From Hyphomicrobiales bacterium (lineage in GTDB: Bacteria; Pseudomonadota; Alphaproteobacteria; Rhizobiales; Phreatobacteraceae): a stretch of DNA of 64,000 nt. Each line of letters begins with the position of its first letter. Positions within the stretch are counted from its first letter, which is position 1. The notes under the pieces are model-generated. The model searched no databases, was not told the DNA's origin, and worked only from the letters and a program-made list of their open reading frames with translations. The stretch covers positions 1 through 64,000 of the forward strand of contig JAFKKV010000039.1 of assembly GCA_017304475.1 (NCBI GenBank), read 5' to 3'. Shown here one piece after another: positions 32,947-42,532 of the stretch. Position numbers and translations under genes: made by a program.

Positions 32947-34098
32947 TCAGACCAGCGGATAAACCGTACCGACCCAGGGAACCGCCGCCGCGCCCGCCGC
33001 GGCGGCAATGATCTTGCCGTCGAACGGGTCGAGGTCGTCGGCGACGGTGACCGGACCGGTGGCTGCCACGATCTGGGCCTGGGTCAGCAGCAGGAGGCAG
33101 AAGGCCAGGTTGCCGAGGTGGCGGGCATAGTCGAAGGTGATGATATTGGTCACCAGATAGCCGGCCAGCACCACCGCGGCGACCATCAGATAGGTGCGAT
33201 GAGCCAAGGGCCGGGCGAGCCTGAGCGGCCGGATGCGGCGCGCCAGAAAGGCGACGATCGGCAGGTGGATCAGCACGATCGCCCCATAGATCGGCAGCCG
33301 TTTCAGATGTTCCGGCAGCATGCCGAGTGAAATGCGCGTCTCCTCGGCGATGGTCGAATACCACATGAAGGCCTGGCGGTCGGGCACCGGCTGCAGGGCG
33401 CGCATGCGCAGGTTCTGAAGGAATGCCTCCGCCGGCACCTTGGCCGCGGTGCAAAGCAGGAGATGGACGAAGAGCGCGGCCAGCAGCACGAGCGAAGCGC
33501 CGATCAGAACGAGGTCGGCACGGCGCGGCCGGTCATGCGCGCCGACCACGCGCAGCAGCAGAATGCCGTAGATCGTCGGAATATAGATGGTCGCATGGAC
33601 GTGGTGGATGAACAGGAGAAGCGCGCTGAGCGCACCGATCACACCATAGAGCCGGCGCTGCAGCGGCAGCAGGACGGCGAGCATGGCGACAATGGCGCCC
33701 AGCACATCGAACTTGCCGAGATTGCCGATGAAGTTCTTGAACAGCAGCGGCGATCCGAACAGGAAACAGCCGAGCACCAGGGTTTCCAGCGGCCTGACCC
33801 GATAGGTCCGGGCGAAAATCATCATGGCGAGAGCCGCGGCGACCGCGATCGCCAGGAAGCCCTCGATGCGGACGGCCCAGGGCGAGACCCGGCTGGTGAA
33901 CCAGGAATAGAGCTCGCCGACCAGGCCGCGCCGGATCAGCCCATGCTCATAGCTCACCAGCCGATGGACATATTCGGAATCCGGCAGCGGCGTCACGCAG
34001 CGATGGATGATCACAACCGCGAATGCCACAAGGTTTATCAGTAGAATGGAGCGGTAGACCGTAGCCGCATTGGTCGATGCCGAAACTACCGAGGTCAT
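32947..34098 (-). CDS. Polytopic membrane protein, possibly GT-C-like, unassigned
   Basis: 383 residues with about ten hydrophobic segments, among them IEGFLAIAVAAALAMMIFA, VLGAIVAMLAVLLPL and LVLIGASLVLLAALFVHLLL. A first periplasmic loop contains PLPDSEYVHRLVSYEHGLIRRGLVGE, split around acidic and basic residues reminiscent of the Asp/Glu loop of GT-C glycosyltransferases, but the match is weak. RRGLVG-type loops occur in uncharacterised polytopic proteins of other alphaproteobacteria. Monocistronic; there is no glycan cluster around it. Only the membrane topology is well supported. Confidence 0.7.
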   Translation of the reverse strand: MTSVVSASTNAATVYRSILLINLVAFAVVIIHRCVTPLPDSEYVHRLVSYEHGLIRRGLVGELYSWFTSRVSPWAVRIEGFLAIAVAAALAMMIFARTYRVRPLETLVLGCFLFGSPLLFKNFIGNLGKFDVLGAIVAMLAVLLPLQRRLYGVIGALSALLLFIHHVHATIYIPTIYGILLLRVVGAHDRPRRADLVLIGASLVLLAALFVHLLLCTAAKVPAEAFLQNLRMRALQPVPDRQAFMWYSTIAEETRISLGMLPEHLKRLPIYGAIVLIHLPIVAFLARRIRPLRLARPLAHRTYLMVAAVVLAGYLVTNIITFDYARHLGNLAFCLLLLTQAQIVAATGPVTVADDLDPFDGKIIAAAAGAAAVPWVGTVYPLV

Positions 34099-34137
34099 GC
34101 CGAGTCACCCATGACGCGGCACGTAACAATTTGTATC

Positions 34138-35139
34138 TCAGGCCGCAAGCCTCCCCTCGGTCACGGCGTGGCAGGCGACCGTGCCGAAAGCGTCGGTGAC
34201 GGCAGCCGGCATCTCGGTCCGGCATCGGCCATTGGCCAGCGGGCAGCGCGGATTGAACGGACAACCCGGCGGCGGCGTGATCGGATTGGGGATCTCGCCA
34301 TCGACCGGTTTGCGCGCGCGGCCGGACATGTCGAGATCGGGCACGGCGTCCAGCAGCATGCGCGTATAGGGATGGCGCGGCGCCTTGAACATCTGCTTGG
34401 CCGGCGCGACTTCGACCAGCCGGCCGAGATACATCACGCCGATCCGGCTCGCCATGTGCCGGACCACGGCCAGATTGTGCGAGATGAACAGGTAGGTCAG
34501 GCCGAATTCGTCCTGCAGGTCGCGCATCAGGTTGAGGATCTGCGCCTGCACGGAGACGTCGAGCGCCGAGGTCGGCTCGTCGCAGACGATGAATTCCGGC
34601 TTCGACGACAAGGCCCGGGCAATCGCGATGCGCTGGCGCTGGCCGCCGGAGAATTCATGCGGATATTTGCCGCCATCGGCCGGGTCGAGGCCGACCGTCT
34701 TCAACAGGCGGCCGACTTCGGCCTCGATCGCATCGTTGTCGCGGATCAGTCCGAAGGCGCGGATCGGCTCCGCGATGATCCGGTCGACCCGCCAGCGCGG
34801 ATTGAGGGAAGCGAAGGGCGACTGGAAGATCATCTGGATCTTCTTGCGCAGCTCCTTGAGCTTGCCCTGGTCGTCGCGCTTCCACATGTCGATGCCGTCA
34901 ATGGAGATCGAGCCATTGGACGGCGGCAGCAGGCCGACCACCATATTGGCGACCGTCGACTTGCCCGAACCGGATTCGCCGACCAGCGCGAAAGTCTCGG
35001 TCCGGTCGATCGAAAAGGAGACGTCCTGCACGGCCCGCAGGAAGCGCTTCTCCTCGCGCTCGATCATCCGGTTGAGCCAGGGTTTGGAAACATCGAATGT
35101 GCGCGACAGGTTGCGCACGGACACGAGCGGCTCGGTCAC
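34138..35139 (-). CDS. Peptide ABC transporter ATP-binding protein, DppF/OppF-like
   Basis: 333 residues from GTG 35139, overlapping the DppD-like stop. ABC motifs: LVGESGSGKSTVANM (Walker A, ~55), EFSGGQRQRIAIARAL (signature), EFIVCDEPTSALDVSVQAQI (Walker B) and a His switch in LFISHNLAVV. The C-terminal oligopeptide-importer extension (GCPFNPRCPLANGRCRTEMP) carries the cysteines of the [4Fe-4S]-type motif seen in Dpp/Opp ATPases. It energises import by the four upstream genes. Last gene of the operon. Confidence 0.92.
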   Translation of the reverse strand: MTEPLVSVRNLSRTFDVSKPWLNRMIEREEKRFLRAVQDVSFSIDRTETFALVGESGSGKSTVANMVVGLLPPSNGSISIDGIDMWKRDDQGKLKELRKKIQMIFQSPFASLNPRWRVDRIIAEPIRAFGLIRDNDAIEAEVGRLLKTVGLDPADGGKYPHEFSGGQRQRIAIARALSSKPEFIVCDEPTSALDVSVQAQILNLMRDLQDEFGLTYLFISHNLAVVRHMASRIGVMYLGRLVEVAPAKQMFKAPRHPYTRMLLDAVPDLDMSGRARKPVDGEIPNPITPPPGCPFNPRCPLANGRCRTEMPAAVTDAFGTVACHAVTEGRLAA

Positions 35140-36119
35140 GCCACTTTCTCCTTGGTATCGGCATAGAGCCAGCAGGCGACCGCGGTCGCACCCACCGGGA
35201 TCGGGTCCGGCCGCTCAACGCGGCAGCGGTCGAACACCTTGGGGCAGCGCGGGTTGAAGGCGCATCCCCTGGGGATGGCGGTCAGCCGCGGCATGGAACC
35301 GGGGATCTGCACCAGGCGGTCCGCATCGGTGTCGAGCGTCGGGATCGACCCCATCAGCCCCTCGGTATAGGGGTGGCGGGCCCGCTTGATGACGTCCTGC
35401 ACCGGACCGATCTCGGCGACACGGCCGGCATACATCACCGCCACGCGATCGGCCGTCTCGGCGATCACGCCCATGTCGTGGGTGATCAGCATCACTGCCG
35501 TGCCGTGGTCCTTGCAGAGCTTCTTCAAGAGCGTGATGATCTGCGCCTGCACCGACACGTCGAGCGCCGTCGTCGGCTCGTCGGCGATGACCAGTTCGGG
35601 CCCGGCGCAGAGCGCCAGCGCCAGCACGACGCGCTGCCGCATGCCGCCGGAGAACTGGTGCGGATAGGCGTCGATGCGCTTCTCCGGGGCGGAGATGCCG
35701 ACCTCGGCCAGCAGGTCGATCGCCTTGGCGCGCGCCTGTGCCGACGACAGGGTCGAATGGGTCTGGATCGTCTCGACCAGCTGTTCGCCCACCGTGTAGA
35801 GCGGGTTGAGCGAGGTCAGCGGGTCCTGGAACACCATGCCGATATGCTTGCCGCGCAGTTTGCGCATGGCTTCCGCCGGCAGATTGTCGATGCGCTCGCC
35901 GTTGAGCAGCACCTGGCCGCCGGCAATGCGGCCGGGCGGCTCGAGCAGGCCGATCACCGCCGTGCCGGTCATCGACTTGCCGGCACCGGATTCGCCCACC
36001 ACGCCAAGCACTTCACCCGGCTGGATGTCGAAGGAAATATGATCCACCGCGGTGAGGATGCCACGGCGCGTCGGAAACTCGACGACGAGGTCGCGGACGG
36101 ACAGGACAGGTGTCGTCAT
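35136..36119 (-). CDS. Peptide ABC transporter ATP-binding protein, DppD/OppD-like
   Basis: 327 residues. Walker A VVGESGAGKSMTGT (~38), signature HQFSGGMRQRVVLALALC, Walker B LVIADEPTTALDVSVQAQII, His switch LITHDMGVIA, and the C-terminal GCAFNPRCPKVFDRCRVE cysteine motif. Partner of the DppF-like subunit. The 14-bp gap to the DppC-like gene contains the repeat GTTGA and no Shine-Dalgarno sequence, so initiation may rely on coupling. Confidence 0.92.
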   Translation of the reverse strand: MTTPVLSVRDLVVEFPTRRGILTAVDHISFDIQPGEVLGVVGESGAGKSMTGTAVIGLLEPPGRIAGGQVLLNGERIDNLPAEAMRKLRGKHIGMVFQDPLTSLNPLYTVGEQLVETIQTHSTLSSAQARAKAIDLLAEVGISAPEKRIDAYPHQFSGGMRQRVVLALALCAGPELVIADEPTTALDVSVQAQIITLLKKLCKDHGTAVMLITHDMGVIAETADRVAVMYAGRVAEIGPVQDVIKRARHPYTEGLMGSIPTLDTDADRLVQIPGSMPRLTAIPRGCAFNPRCPKVFDRCRVERPDPIPVGATAVACWLYADTKEKVA

Positions 36120-36133
36120 TTCAACTCATCAAC

Positions 36134-37084
36134 TCAACGCAGCCTGGGATTCAGAGCGTCACGCAGCCAATCACCTAACAGGTTGATCGACAAGGCCAGC
36201 AGCACCAGAGCCAGCGCCGGGAAGAACAAAATCCACCATTCTCCCGAGAAAAGATATTGCTGGCCGAAGCGGATCAGCGTTCCCAACGACGGTTGCGTCG
36301 GCGGCACGCCGACGCCGAGGAAGGACAGGGTCGCCTCCTCGATCACCGCCAGCGCCAGGTTGATCGTCGAGATCACCAGCACCGGCCCGGTCACGTTGGG
36401 CAGCACGTGACGCAGCATGATGAGGAAGGGCGAACGGCCCATGACGCGGGCTGCCTGGACATATTCCTTGTTGCGCTCGACCATAGTCGAGCCGCGCACC
36501 GTGCGGGCATATTGGGCCCAGTGCGACAGCCCGATCGCGACGATCAGCACCCAGATCGCCACCTGCTCGTGGTTCGAGGCGGCGATCAGGCCGCGTGCGA
36601 CACCGAAGAACAGCAGCGCGATCAGGATCGCCGGAAAGGACAGCTGAATGTCGGCGACGCGCATGATGAAGGCGTCGACCCGGCCGCCGAGATAGCCGGC
36701 GACCAGGCCGAGCCCGACCCCCATGGTCACCGAGCAGAACACCGCCGCGAAGCCGACGAACAGCGAGACGCGCGAACCGTAGAGAATGGCCGACAGGAGA
36801 TCGCGGCCCTGGTTGTCGGTGCCGAGCCAATAGACCGTGTTCGAGCCGAGCCCCGCCTCGCCCGGCCTGGTATAGGCATCGAGCAGGTTCAACACCGCCG
36901 GATCGAAAGCGTCCTGGGGCGCGAGCCGGTTGGCGAAGACCGCGGCGAGCAGCAGCAGCACGGTCATCAGGGCGGCGACCATCGCCACCGGCGAATGCCG
37001 GAAGCTCCAGGCGATGTCGGAATCCCAGGCCTTGGCCAGTCTGGCGCGCAGGCCCGGTCGTGCGGGATGGGATGAAACTGTCAT
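36134..37084 (-). CDS. Peptide ABC transporter permease, DppC/OppC-like
   Basis: 316 residues; an N-terminal cytoplasmic stretch, then a first helix (MVAALMTVLLLLAAVFA), and five further helices with the BPD inner-membrane component. The EAA loop is near EYVQAARVMGRSPFLIMLRH, which contacts the ATPase. DNQGRDLLSAILYGSRVSL is the usual DppC periplasmic segment. GAGG lies five bases before ATG. The gap to the DppB-like gene is 7 bp. Confidence 0.93.
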   Translation of the reverse strand: MTVSSHPARPGLRARLAKAWDSDIAWSFRHSPVAMVAALMTVLLLLAAVFANRLAPQDAFDPAVLNLLDAYTRPGEAGLGSNTVYWLGTDNQGRDLLSAILYGSRVSLFVGFAAVFCSVTMGVGLGLVAGYLGGRVDAFIMRVADIQLSFPAILIALLFFGVARGLIAASNHEQVAIWVLIVAIGLSHWAQYARTVRGSTMVERNKEYVQAARVMGRSPFLIMLRHVLPNVTGPVLVISTINLALAVIEEATLSFLGVGVPPTQPSLGTLIRFGQQYLFSGEWWILFFPALALVLLALSINLLGDWLRDALNPRLR

Positions 37085-37091
37085 ATCCGCC

Positions 37092-38075
37092 TCAATGCGC
37101 CGTGGCCGAGCCGGCCCCGCGCAGGCGCGGGTCGAGCGCGAAATAGAGCAGGTCGACGATCAGGTTGGTGACCACGAAAACGAAGGCGACGAACATCAGA
37201 TAGGCCGCCATGACCGGGATATCGACGAACTGCACCGCATTGACGAACAACGCGCCGAGACCCGGCCACTGGAACACGCTCTCGGTGACGATGGCGAAGG
37301 CGATGACCGAGCCGAGCTGCAGGCCGACCACGGTGGTGACCGGGATCATGGTGTTCTTCAAGGCGTGCTTGAACCAGATGGTGCGCTCGGGCACGCCGCG
37401 GGCGCGGGCGAATTTCACATAGTCGGTGCGCAGCGTCTCGAGCATCTCGGCGCGCACCAGGCGCATGATCAAGGTGAGCTGGTAGAAGCCCAGCGTCAGC
37501 ACCGGCATGACCAGCGATTTGAGCCCGGAGACCGTCAGCAGGCCGGTCGTCCACCAGCCGAATTTGACCACGTCGCCGCGCCCGAACGAGGGCAGCCAGC
37601 GCAGCTCGACCGCGAACAGCCAGATCAACCCGATGCCGATCAGGAAGGTCGGCAGCGACACCCCGATCAGCGAAATAGACAGAATGGCGTGCGACAGAAA
37701 ACCGTCGCGGCGGATCGCCGTGATGACGCCGAGAAACACCCCCACGACCAGGGCGAACAGCGCCGACAGCACGGCCAGCTCGACGGTCGCCGGCAGCCGC
37801 TCCTTGAGCAGGTCGATGACCGGCCGGCCCTGGCGATAGCTGATGCCGAACTGCAATTGCGCGGCATTGCCGACGAAACGGGCGAATTGCACCGGGAAGG
37901 GGTCGGCAAGGCCGAGGTCGCGCGCCAGCTGCTCGCGATCGGCGATCGTCGTCTCCTGGCCGACCAGGTTGGACACGGGATCGCCGACGAAGCGGAACAT
38001 GGAAAAGGCGACCAGCGCCACGGCCAGCATGACCAGGACAGCCTGAGCGAGGCTCTTCACGGCATAGGCGAGCAT
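37092..38075 (-). CDS. Peptide ABC transporter permease, DppB/OppB-like
   Basis: 327 residues, six transmembrane helices. The N-terminal LAQAVLVMLAVALVAFSMFR plus GDPVSNLVGQE is the typical DppB opening, and the EAA loop is TDYVKFARARGVPERTIWFK. It forms the translocation pore with the DppC-like subunit. The solute-binding protein gene lies 96 bp upstream with a small hairpin between. Confidence 0.93.
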   Translation of the reverse strand: MLAYAVKSLAQAVLVMLAVALVAFSMFRFVGDPVSNLVGQETTIADREQLARDLGLADPFPVQFARFVGNAAQLQFGISYRQGRPVIDLLKERLPATVELAVLSALFALVVGVFLGVITAIRRDGFLSHAILSISLIGVSLPTFLIGIGLIWLFAVELRWLPSFGRGDVVKFGWWTTGLLTVSGLKSLVMPVLTLGFYQLTLIMRLVRAEMLETLRTDYVKFARARGVPERTIWFKHALKNTMIPVTTVVGLQLGSVIAFAIVTESVFQWPGLGALFVNAVQFVDIPVMAAYLMFVAFVFVVTNLIVDLLYFALDPRLRGAGSATAH

Positions 38076-38116
38076 GGTTCGATCCGTCCCGACGACAAAA
38101 CGAGATGCGCCACCCC

Positions 38117-38133
38117 CCTCCGCGATGCGGAGG
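38117..38133 (-). promoter_or_regulatory. Intercistronic hairpin between the solute-binding and permease genes
   Basis: CCTCCGC-GAT-GCGGAGG (38117-38133) is a perfect 7-bp stem with a 3-base loop without a U-tract, downstream of the solute-binding protein gene and before the permease gene. Such hairpins in ABC operons commonly stabilise the upstream message so the binding protein is made in excess; that role here is inferred from position. Confidence 0.45.
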
Positions 38134-38171
38134 AAGGCGGCAGCTCAGGAGCAGAACTCAACCGCAGGCGA

Positions 38172-39824
38172 TCACGAGTTCACGAAGCGGAAATATTTGA
38201 ACCAGGCCTGGGCGTCGGGATGCACCTGCATCTGCAATCCGCCGCGCATGGCGTGGCTGATCGACTGGACATGCAGCGGCACGTAGATCGTCTCTTCCTT
38301 GAGGATCCGCTGCAGGTCGGCGATCTCGGCATTGCGCCTGTTGACGTCGGGCATGGTCTGCAGCGCGATCATCCGCGCATCGAGCGACGGGTTGGAATAG
38401 CGCGTGCCGTTCCAGGTGCCGTTCGAGGCGGTCCGGGTGTGGAACATGAAGGTCAGGACATATTCGGCGTCATAGGTCGGGATGCCCCAGCCGACCAGGA
38501 AGAAGTCGAGCTCCTCGCGCTGCAGTTCGGGGAAATGCTGCGCGGCGGGCTTGGCGACCAGCGTCACCTTGATGCCGATCTGGCCCATCATGCCGACCAC
38601 CGCCTGACAGATGTTTTCATCGGCGACGTAGCGGTTGTTGGTGCACTGGAGCGACACCGAGAAACGGGTATTTCCGGCATCCGCCCGGCGCGGATAGCCG
38701 GCTTCGTCGAGCGCCTTGTTGGCGCCCGCCACGTCGAGACGCGGCACCGCCGCGATCTCGGGCGAGTAGCCGGAGATGAAATTGGTGCCGACATAGCCGA
38801 TCGGCACGCCTTGGCCGCGCATGACGACGCGGGTGATGGCGTCACGGTTGACCGCGATATTGATGGCGGCCCGCACGCGCCGGTCGGCGAAGGGGTTCTT
38901 GCCCTTGATATCCGATGTCTTCAGCTCGGCCGGGCCGACATTGAAGCCGAGGAAGATGACGCGGTTTTCCGGACCCGTGCTGACCGTGACGCCCTGGCTC
39001 TGCTGCAGGCGCGCGATATCCTGCACCGGCACGTCGTGGACCACGTCGACCTCGCCCGACAGCAGGGCGGCGATACGGGTGGCGTCCTGCTGGATCGGCA
39101 CCAGGATCAGCTCGGAAACCTCGAGCGGGAACTGGTTGCGGCCCCAATAGCCCTCGAAGCGGCGCATCACGGTGCGCACGTCCGGTTCGCGCGAGATCAG
39201 CTGGAAGGCGCCGGTGCCCATCGCCTGCCGCGTCGCGCCGTTTTCCTGGCGCTCGCGGATGTTCTGCGGCAGCGCCGCGTTGTTCGCCTCGGCCCAGGCC
39301 TTCGACATCATGAAGATGTTGGTGAGGTTCTCGAACAGCAGCGGGTTTGCCGCCTTGGTCTTGATCCGGATGGTGTGGGCGTCGACCTTGGTGACGCTTT
39401 CGATCGAGGTGATCAGGCCGCGGAAATCGGAATTGGGCGAACGCGCGCGATCGAATGAAAAGATCACGTCGTCGGCGGTGAAGTCGGTCCCGTTGTGGAA
39501 CTTGACGCCCTGGCGGAGCTTGACCTCCCACACCGTCGGGTCGTCGGGCAGATTGCGCCATTCAGTGGCGAGCGTCGGCACCAGCTTGCCGTCATAGCCA
39601 CGATGGACCAGCGGTTCGTATAACTGATGGGCGACCGCCGTGGTCGGGCCGATATTGGCCGACATCGGATCGAGGGTCTGCGCATCCAGCGAGCGCGCCC
39701 AGCGCACGGTGCGGGCCTCCGCGCCGGTCGTCGACAGGACGGCGCCGGCGATCAGCGCGCCGGCCAGCCAAGCCTTGCCGAAACGCCGGATTCGTTCGAG
39801 ACGCCAAAGTCTTTCGAAATGCAT
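38172..39824 (-). CDS. Peptide ABC transporter substrate-binding protein (SBP family 5)
   Basis: 550 residues from ATG 39824 (GGAGG five bases upstream; an earlier start at 39839 lacks a ribosome site). A basic leader and a hydrophobic signal (WLAGALIAGAVLSTTGAEA, cleavage near residue 37) are followed by the family 5 core: LDAQTLDPMSAN, YEPLVHRGYDGKLVPTLATE, VKLRQGVKFHNGTDFTADDV, PVQDIARL and FADRRVRAAINIAVNRDAI. It is periplasmic and captures oligopeptides or a related ligand (nickel and sugar-acid variants exist). First gene of the dpp-like operon. Confidence 0.93.
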   Translation of the reverse strand: MHFERLWRLERIRRFGKAWLAGALIAGAVLSTTGAEARTVRWARSLDAQTLDPMSANIGPTTAVAHQLYEPLVHRGYDGKLVPTLATEWRNLPDDPTVWEVKLRQGVKFHNGTDFTADDVIFSFDRARSPNSDFRGLITSIESVTKVDAHTIRIKTKAANPLLFENLTNIFMMSKAWAEANNAALPQNIRERQENGATRQAMGTGAFQLISREPDVRTVMRRFEGYWGRNQFPLEVSELILVPIQQDATRIAALLSGEVDVVHDVPVQDIARLQQSQGVTVSTGPENRVIFLGFNVGPAELKTSDIKGKNPFADRRVRAAINIAVNRDAITRVVMRGQGVPIGYVGTNFISGYSPEIAAVPRLDVAGANKALDEAGYPRRADAGNTRFSVSLQCTNNRYVADENICQAVVGMMGQIGIKVTLVAKPAAQHFPELQREELDFFLVGWGIPTYDAEYVLTFMFHTRTASNGTWNGTRYSNPSLDARMIALQTMPDVNRRNAEIADLQRILKEETIYVPLHVQSISHAMRGGLQMQVHPDAQAWFKYFRFVNS

Positions 39825-39970
39825 GGACCCCTCCACCACACAGCCATTTGCCCGGGCGCGAGCCCGGCTGATGGAGGGATCATAGCAATGCGTATCGCGG
39901 AGTCACGGACGTATCGTGAGCGACAAATGGCCACGGAATAGGCAAATATTCTACCGCAGCGCAGCAATCA

Positions 39971-40270
39971 TCAGGGCTTTATTTCGATCTCGATGAACGC
40001 ATAGGGTTTGCCCGAGGCATTGATGATGTTGTGCTCGACGCCTTCGCTGCGGAAATAGGGAACGTGGGCGGTCAGCACCGCTTCCGTCGACGTGCCGCCG
40101 GGTAGTTCGGCGACCAATTTGCCGTCGGCCAGCGGCACCACCACATAGTCCCAGCCATGGCGATGCCAGCCGGTCTCGGCGCCATCGGTGAAATTCCAGC
40201 GCGTCACCTTCACCTTGTCGTTGTCGACGAGGACATCCGGTTCGGCGGGCGTGCGGCAGGTGAACGTCAT
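39971..40270 (-). CDS. Small cupin-domain protein
   Basis: 99 residues from ATG 40270 (AAGGA upstream). A single cupin barrel: TRWNFTDGAETGWHRHGWDY gives the HxH and motif 1 pattern, and SEGVEHNIINASGKPYAFIE is cupin motif 2 with His. Metal binding is likely. Coupled by a 4-bp overlap (40267-40270) to a membrane protein gene. Function unknown; single-domain cupins can be enzymes or sensors. Confidence 0.85.
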   Translation of the reverse strand: MTFTCRTPAEPDVLVDNDKVKVTRWNFTDGAETGWHRHGWDYVVVPLADGKLVAELPGGTSTEAVLTAHVPYFRSEGVEHNIINASGKPYAFIEIEIKP

Positions 40271-40725
40271 GTCTTGGATCCTTCGGTGAATTGAATGCCG
40301 GCCGTTCGGCCGGCGATGAGCCAGTAGAGAAGACCGGCCGCCAGGCCGGCGGCCAGGTGGATCGCCAGCCGGTAGACCGTGAAGGCCGGCTCGTCGCCAA
40401 GCAGTTCGTCGACCGGTTCGCCGGCGGCTTGAACGACGGCGTAGGCCAGCGCGCCGAGCGCGCCGGCCAGGCCGACCGCCAGATGAAAAGCCAGCGCGCG
40501 CCAGCGCCTGACCTCGGCGGCCAGCTCGACCAGCAGCAGCGGCCACAGGAAGGCGGCCGACTGGAACGCCAGGAAGCCGATGATGAACGTGCCGGCCATC
40601 AATTCGGGGACCCTGCCCTTGTTGAGGTCGAGCACCAGCACGATCGCGCATCCGGCCAGCATCGCCAGGATGAAGCCGAAGGCGACGCGCAACAGCCGGA
40701 CGACAGACTGGGCGAAGCGATTCAT
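40267..40725 (-). CDS. Four-helix membrane protein coupled to the cupin
   Basis: 152 residues with four hydrophobic helices (about 10-30 LLRVAFGFILAMLAGCAIVL, 42-66, 77-99, 115-140). It has no transporter motif. Overlap of its stop with the cupin ATG argues for a joint function. No family recognised with certainty. Confidence 0.68.
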   Translation of the reverse strand: MNRFAQSVVRLLRVAFGFILAMLAGCAIVLVLDLNKGRVPELMAGTFIIGFLAFQSAAFLWPLLLVELAAEVRRWRALAFHLAVGLAGALGALAYAVVQAAGEPVDELLGDEPAFTVYRLAIHLAAGLAAGLLYWLIAGRTAGIQFTEGSKT

Positions 40726-40819
40726 CGCGTGACGTTAGCCGCGAGGCTTAAGCCTTGGAAGCGCGCTTTGGTCACGGGAGCCCTCCGGAGAGACCGGCAG
40801 ACAGGACCGGCAAGATCTG

Positions 40820-42532
40820 TCAGCCGCCCTGGGGCAGGTCGTCGGCGACGGGCTCCAGCCAGCCGCGATAGCGGACGGCCAGCCCGAACAGGCGATGGCC
40901 GATCTCGACGTGAAAATGGAACTTGCCGTCGACGACGGTTTCGAAGGCGTCGCCGCCGGGGGCGAGCGCCAGCGGCAGGGGAATGCCGAGCACGGACCAT
41001 CGCCGCGGGATCAGCTTGAGCCTGCCGGCCTCGGCCACCAAAGCGAGGTCGAAGCGCGCCACGCCGAAACGCTCGACCAGGAGATGCGCAGCCCGGCCGG
41101 TGCCCGCCTCCTGGACACTGGAAAAGCACCTGCCCGCGAAGGTCCGGCGCCAGACCTCGCGCCCGGGCGTCCGCTCGAAGACCACCTCGACCGGAACGTC
41201 CTCGCCCGCGGCCGGAAAGCCGATCAGCGCCGCCGCGACCCGTGCGAATGGGCCGGAGCCGCGCTCGACCCTGGCCCGGCCACGGGCGACGAAGCGTGGC
41301 GCGTCGCCATGCATGGCGCGCAGCGGCGCCGGCAGGGCCTCGAAGGCCGATCCGAGCAGCCGGCGATAGAGCGAGGTAGCCGCCGCCTCTGCGGCATCGT
41401 CGCGGAAGCCATGTACGATGCCGCGTCCGGCAAAGGCAGGTTCGTAATCCTCGAGTTCCAGCGCGGTCGCGGCCGAGCGCGCGCCGGCAGCCGGGATCCG
41501 GCCGTCGAGTTGGTGGCGGATCAGGGCCTCGACCGCCATGGACGGGATGAACGGGCCGCCATCGCCTTCCGCCGCCAGATGCCAGGAGCGCGCGACCGGC
41601 CGGCCGTCCGGCGCCGCGCCGGTCATCTCCACCACCATGCCGCCGCGATGCTCGCCCCAGGCGAGCCGGTCGATCACCGCGTGGAACAGCGGCGCCAGAA
41701 ATGTCAGCGACGGCAGGACCTTCCAGCGCACCAGCAAGGCCAGCAGATTGAGCCCGCGATGCCAGATCTCCGGGACCGGCCCGGCCCCCATCCAGACCGA
41801 ACGGACCGCGGGCCACAGCCGCGGCAGCTCGCGCAGGTCGGGAACGTCGACCAGCGAGAACCGGGTCCGGCGCAGCGGCAGGTGGCCGGGCGGCGCTATG
41901 GTGCGGTTCCAGGTCTCGACCAGCGCATGGCCTTCGCCGTCGCGGCCATCGCGCCTCAGCCCGATCGGCCGGCCGGCATAGCTGGCAATGGCGCGGATGA
42001 CGTTCAGGCCGACGCCGGCATGAGGTGACGGCGCGACGCCGCCGGTGATGGTTGCGACCGCCGTCCCGTCGGCGGCGAGCTTTCGGGTCACCGCGGCGGT
42101 GAGCACCGGAAAGCTGCTGGCCCCCGACAGCACGAAGCAGCCCTTCGCCCGCGCCTCGTCGTCGAACGCGGCAATGCCGGCGACGAAATCGGCGCCGTCG
42201 GACAGGTCGATATAGGATATGCCGGCGGCCAGGGCCGCCTTGACCACCCGGTAGGGGTCGTCGCCATAGACCTGGAACGGGCCTGTCGCATCGACCACGA
42301 TGTCGGCGCCGGTGCTGCCGATCACCGCCGCGAGGTCACCGTCACGGTCACAGGCCAGCGGCTCGCTCCCGGCCTTGCCCCGAAGCCCCGAGCAGAAGGC
42401 CTCGGCCTTGGCGCGCGAGCGGCCGGCGATGATCAGGGTCAATCGCGGCTCGTCGATCAGCAGTTGCGCCAGCCGGCCGCCGAACGTGCCATAGCCGCCG
42501 AGGATCAGGACCCGGAGATGTGCGGGGTTCAT
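40820..42532 (-). CDS. Saccharopine dehydrogenase-like NAD(P)-binding protein with C-terminal DUF4166
   Basis: 570 residues from ATG 42532, coupled to the DCC gene by ATGA (42529-42532). Residues 5-130 form a Rossmann domain (VLILGGYGTFGGRLAQLL, LIIAGRSRAKAEAF, ADIVVDATGPFQVYG) as in saccharopine dehydrogenase-like proteins. The middle has membrane-associating hydrophobic stretches (LLALLVRWKVLPSLTFLAPL). The last ~180 residues (SLYRRLLGSAFEALPAPLRA onward, RRWSVLGIPLPLALAPGG) correspond to DUF4166. The family's reaction is unknown; the pairing with a DCC redox protein recurs in alphaproteobacteria, to my knowledge, but has no assigned job. Confidence 0.82.
   Translation of the reverse strand: MNPAHLRVLILGGYGTFGGRLAQLLIDEPRLTLIIAGRSRAKAEAFCSGLRGKAGSEPLACDRDGDLAAVIGSTGADIVVDATGPFQVYGDDPYRVVKAALAAGISYIDLSDGADFVAGIAAFDDEARAKGCFVLSGASSFPVLTAAVTRKLAADGTAVATITGGVAPSPHAGVGLNVIRAIASYAGRPIGLRRDGRDGEGHALVETWNRTIAPPGHLPLRRTRFSLVDVPDLRELPRLWPAVRSVWMGAGPVPEIWHRGLNLLALLVRWKVLPSLTFLAPLFHAVIDRLAWGEHRGGMVVEMTGAAPDGRPVARSWHLAAEGDGGPFIPSMAVEALIRHQLDGRIPAAGARSAATALELEDYEPAFAGRGIVHGFRDDAAEAAATSLYRRLLGSAFEALPAPLRAMHGDAPRFVARGRARVERGSGPFARVAAALIGFPAAGEDVPVEVVFERTPGREVWRRTFAGRCFSSVQEAGTGRAAHLLVERFGVARFDLALVAEAGRLKLIPRRWSVLGIPLPLALAPGGDAFETVVDGKFHFHVEIGHRLFGLAVRYRGWLEPVADDLPQGG

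Noticed and set aside
36930..39458. An 842-codon plus-strand frame opposite the dpp-like operon
   Set aside because: It is the antiphase of well-supported ABC transporter genes and has no recognisable domain.
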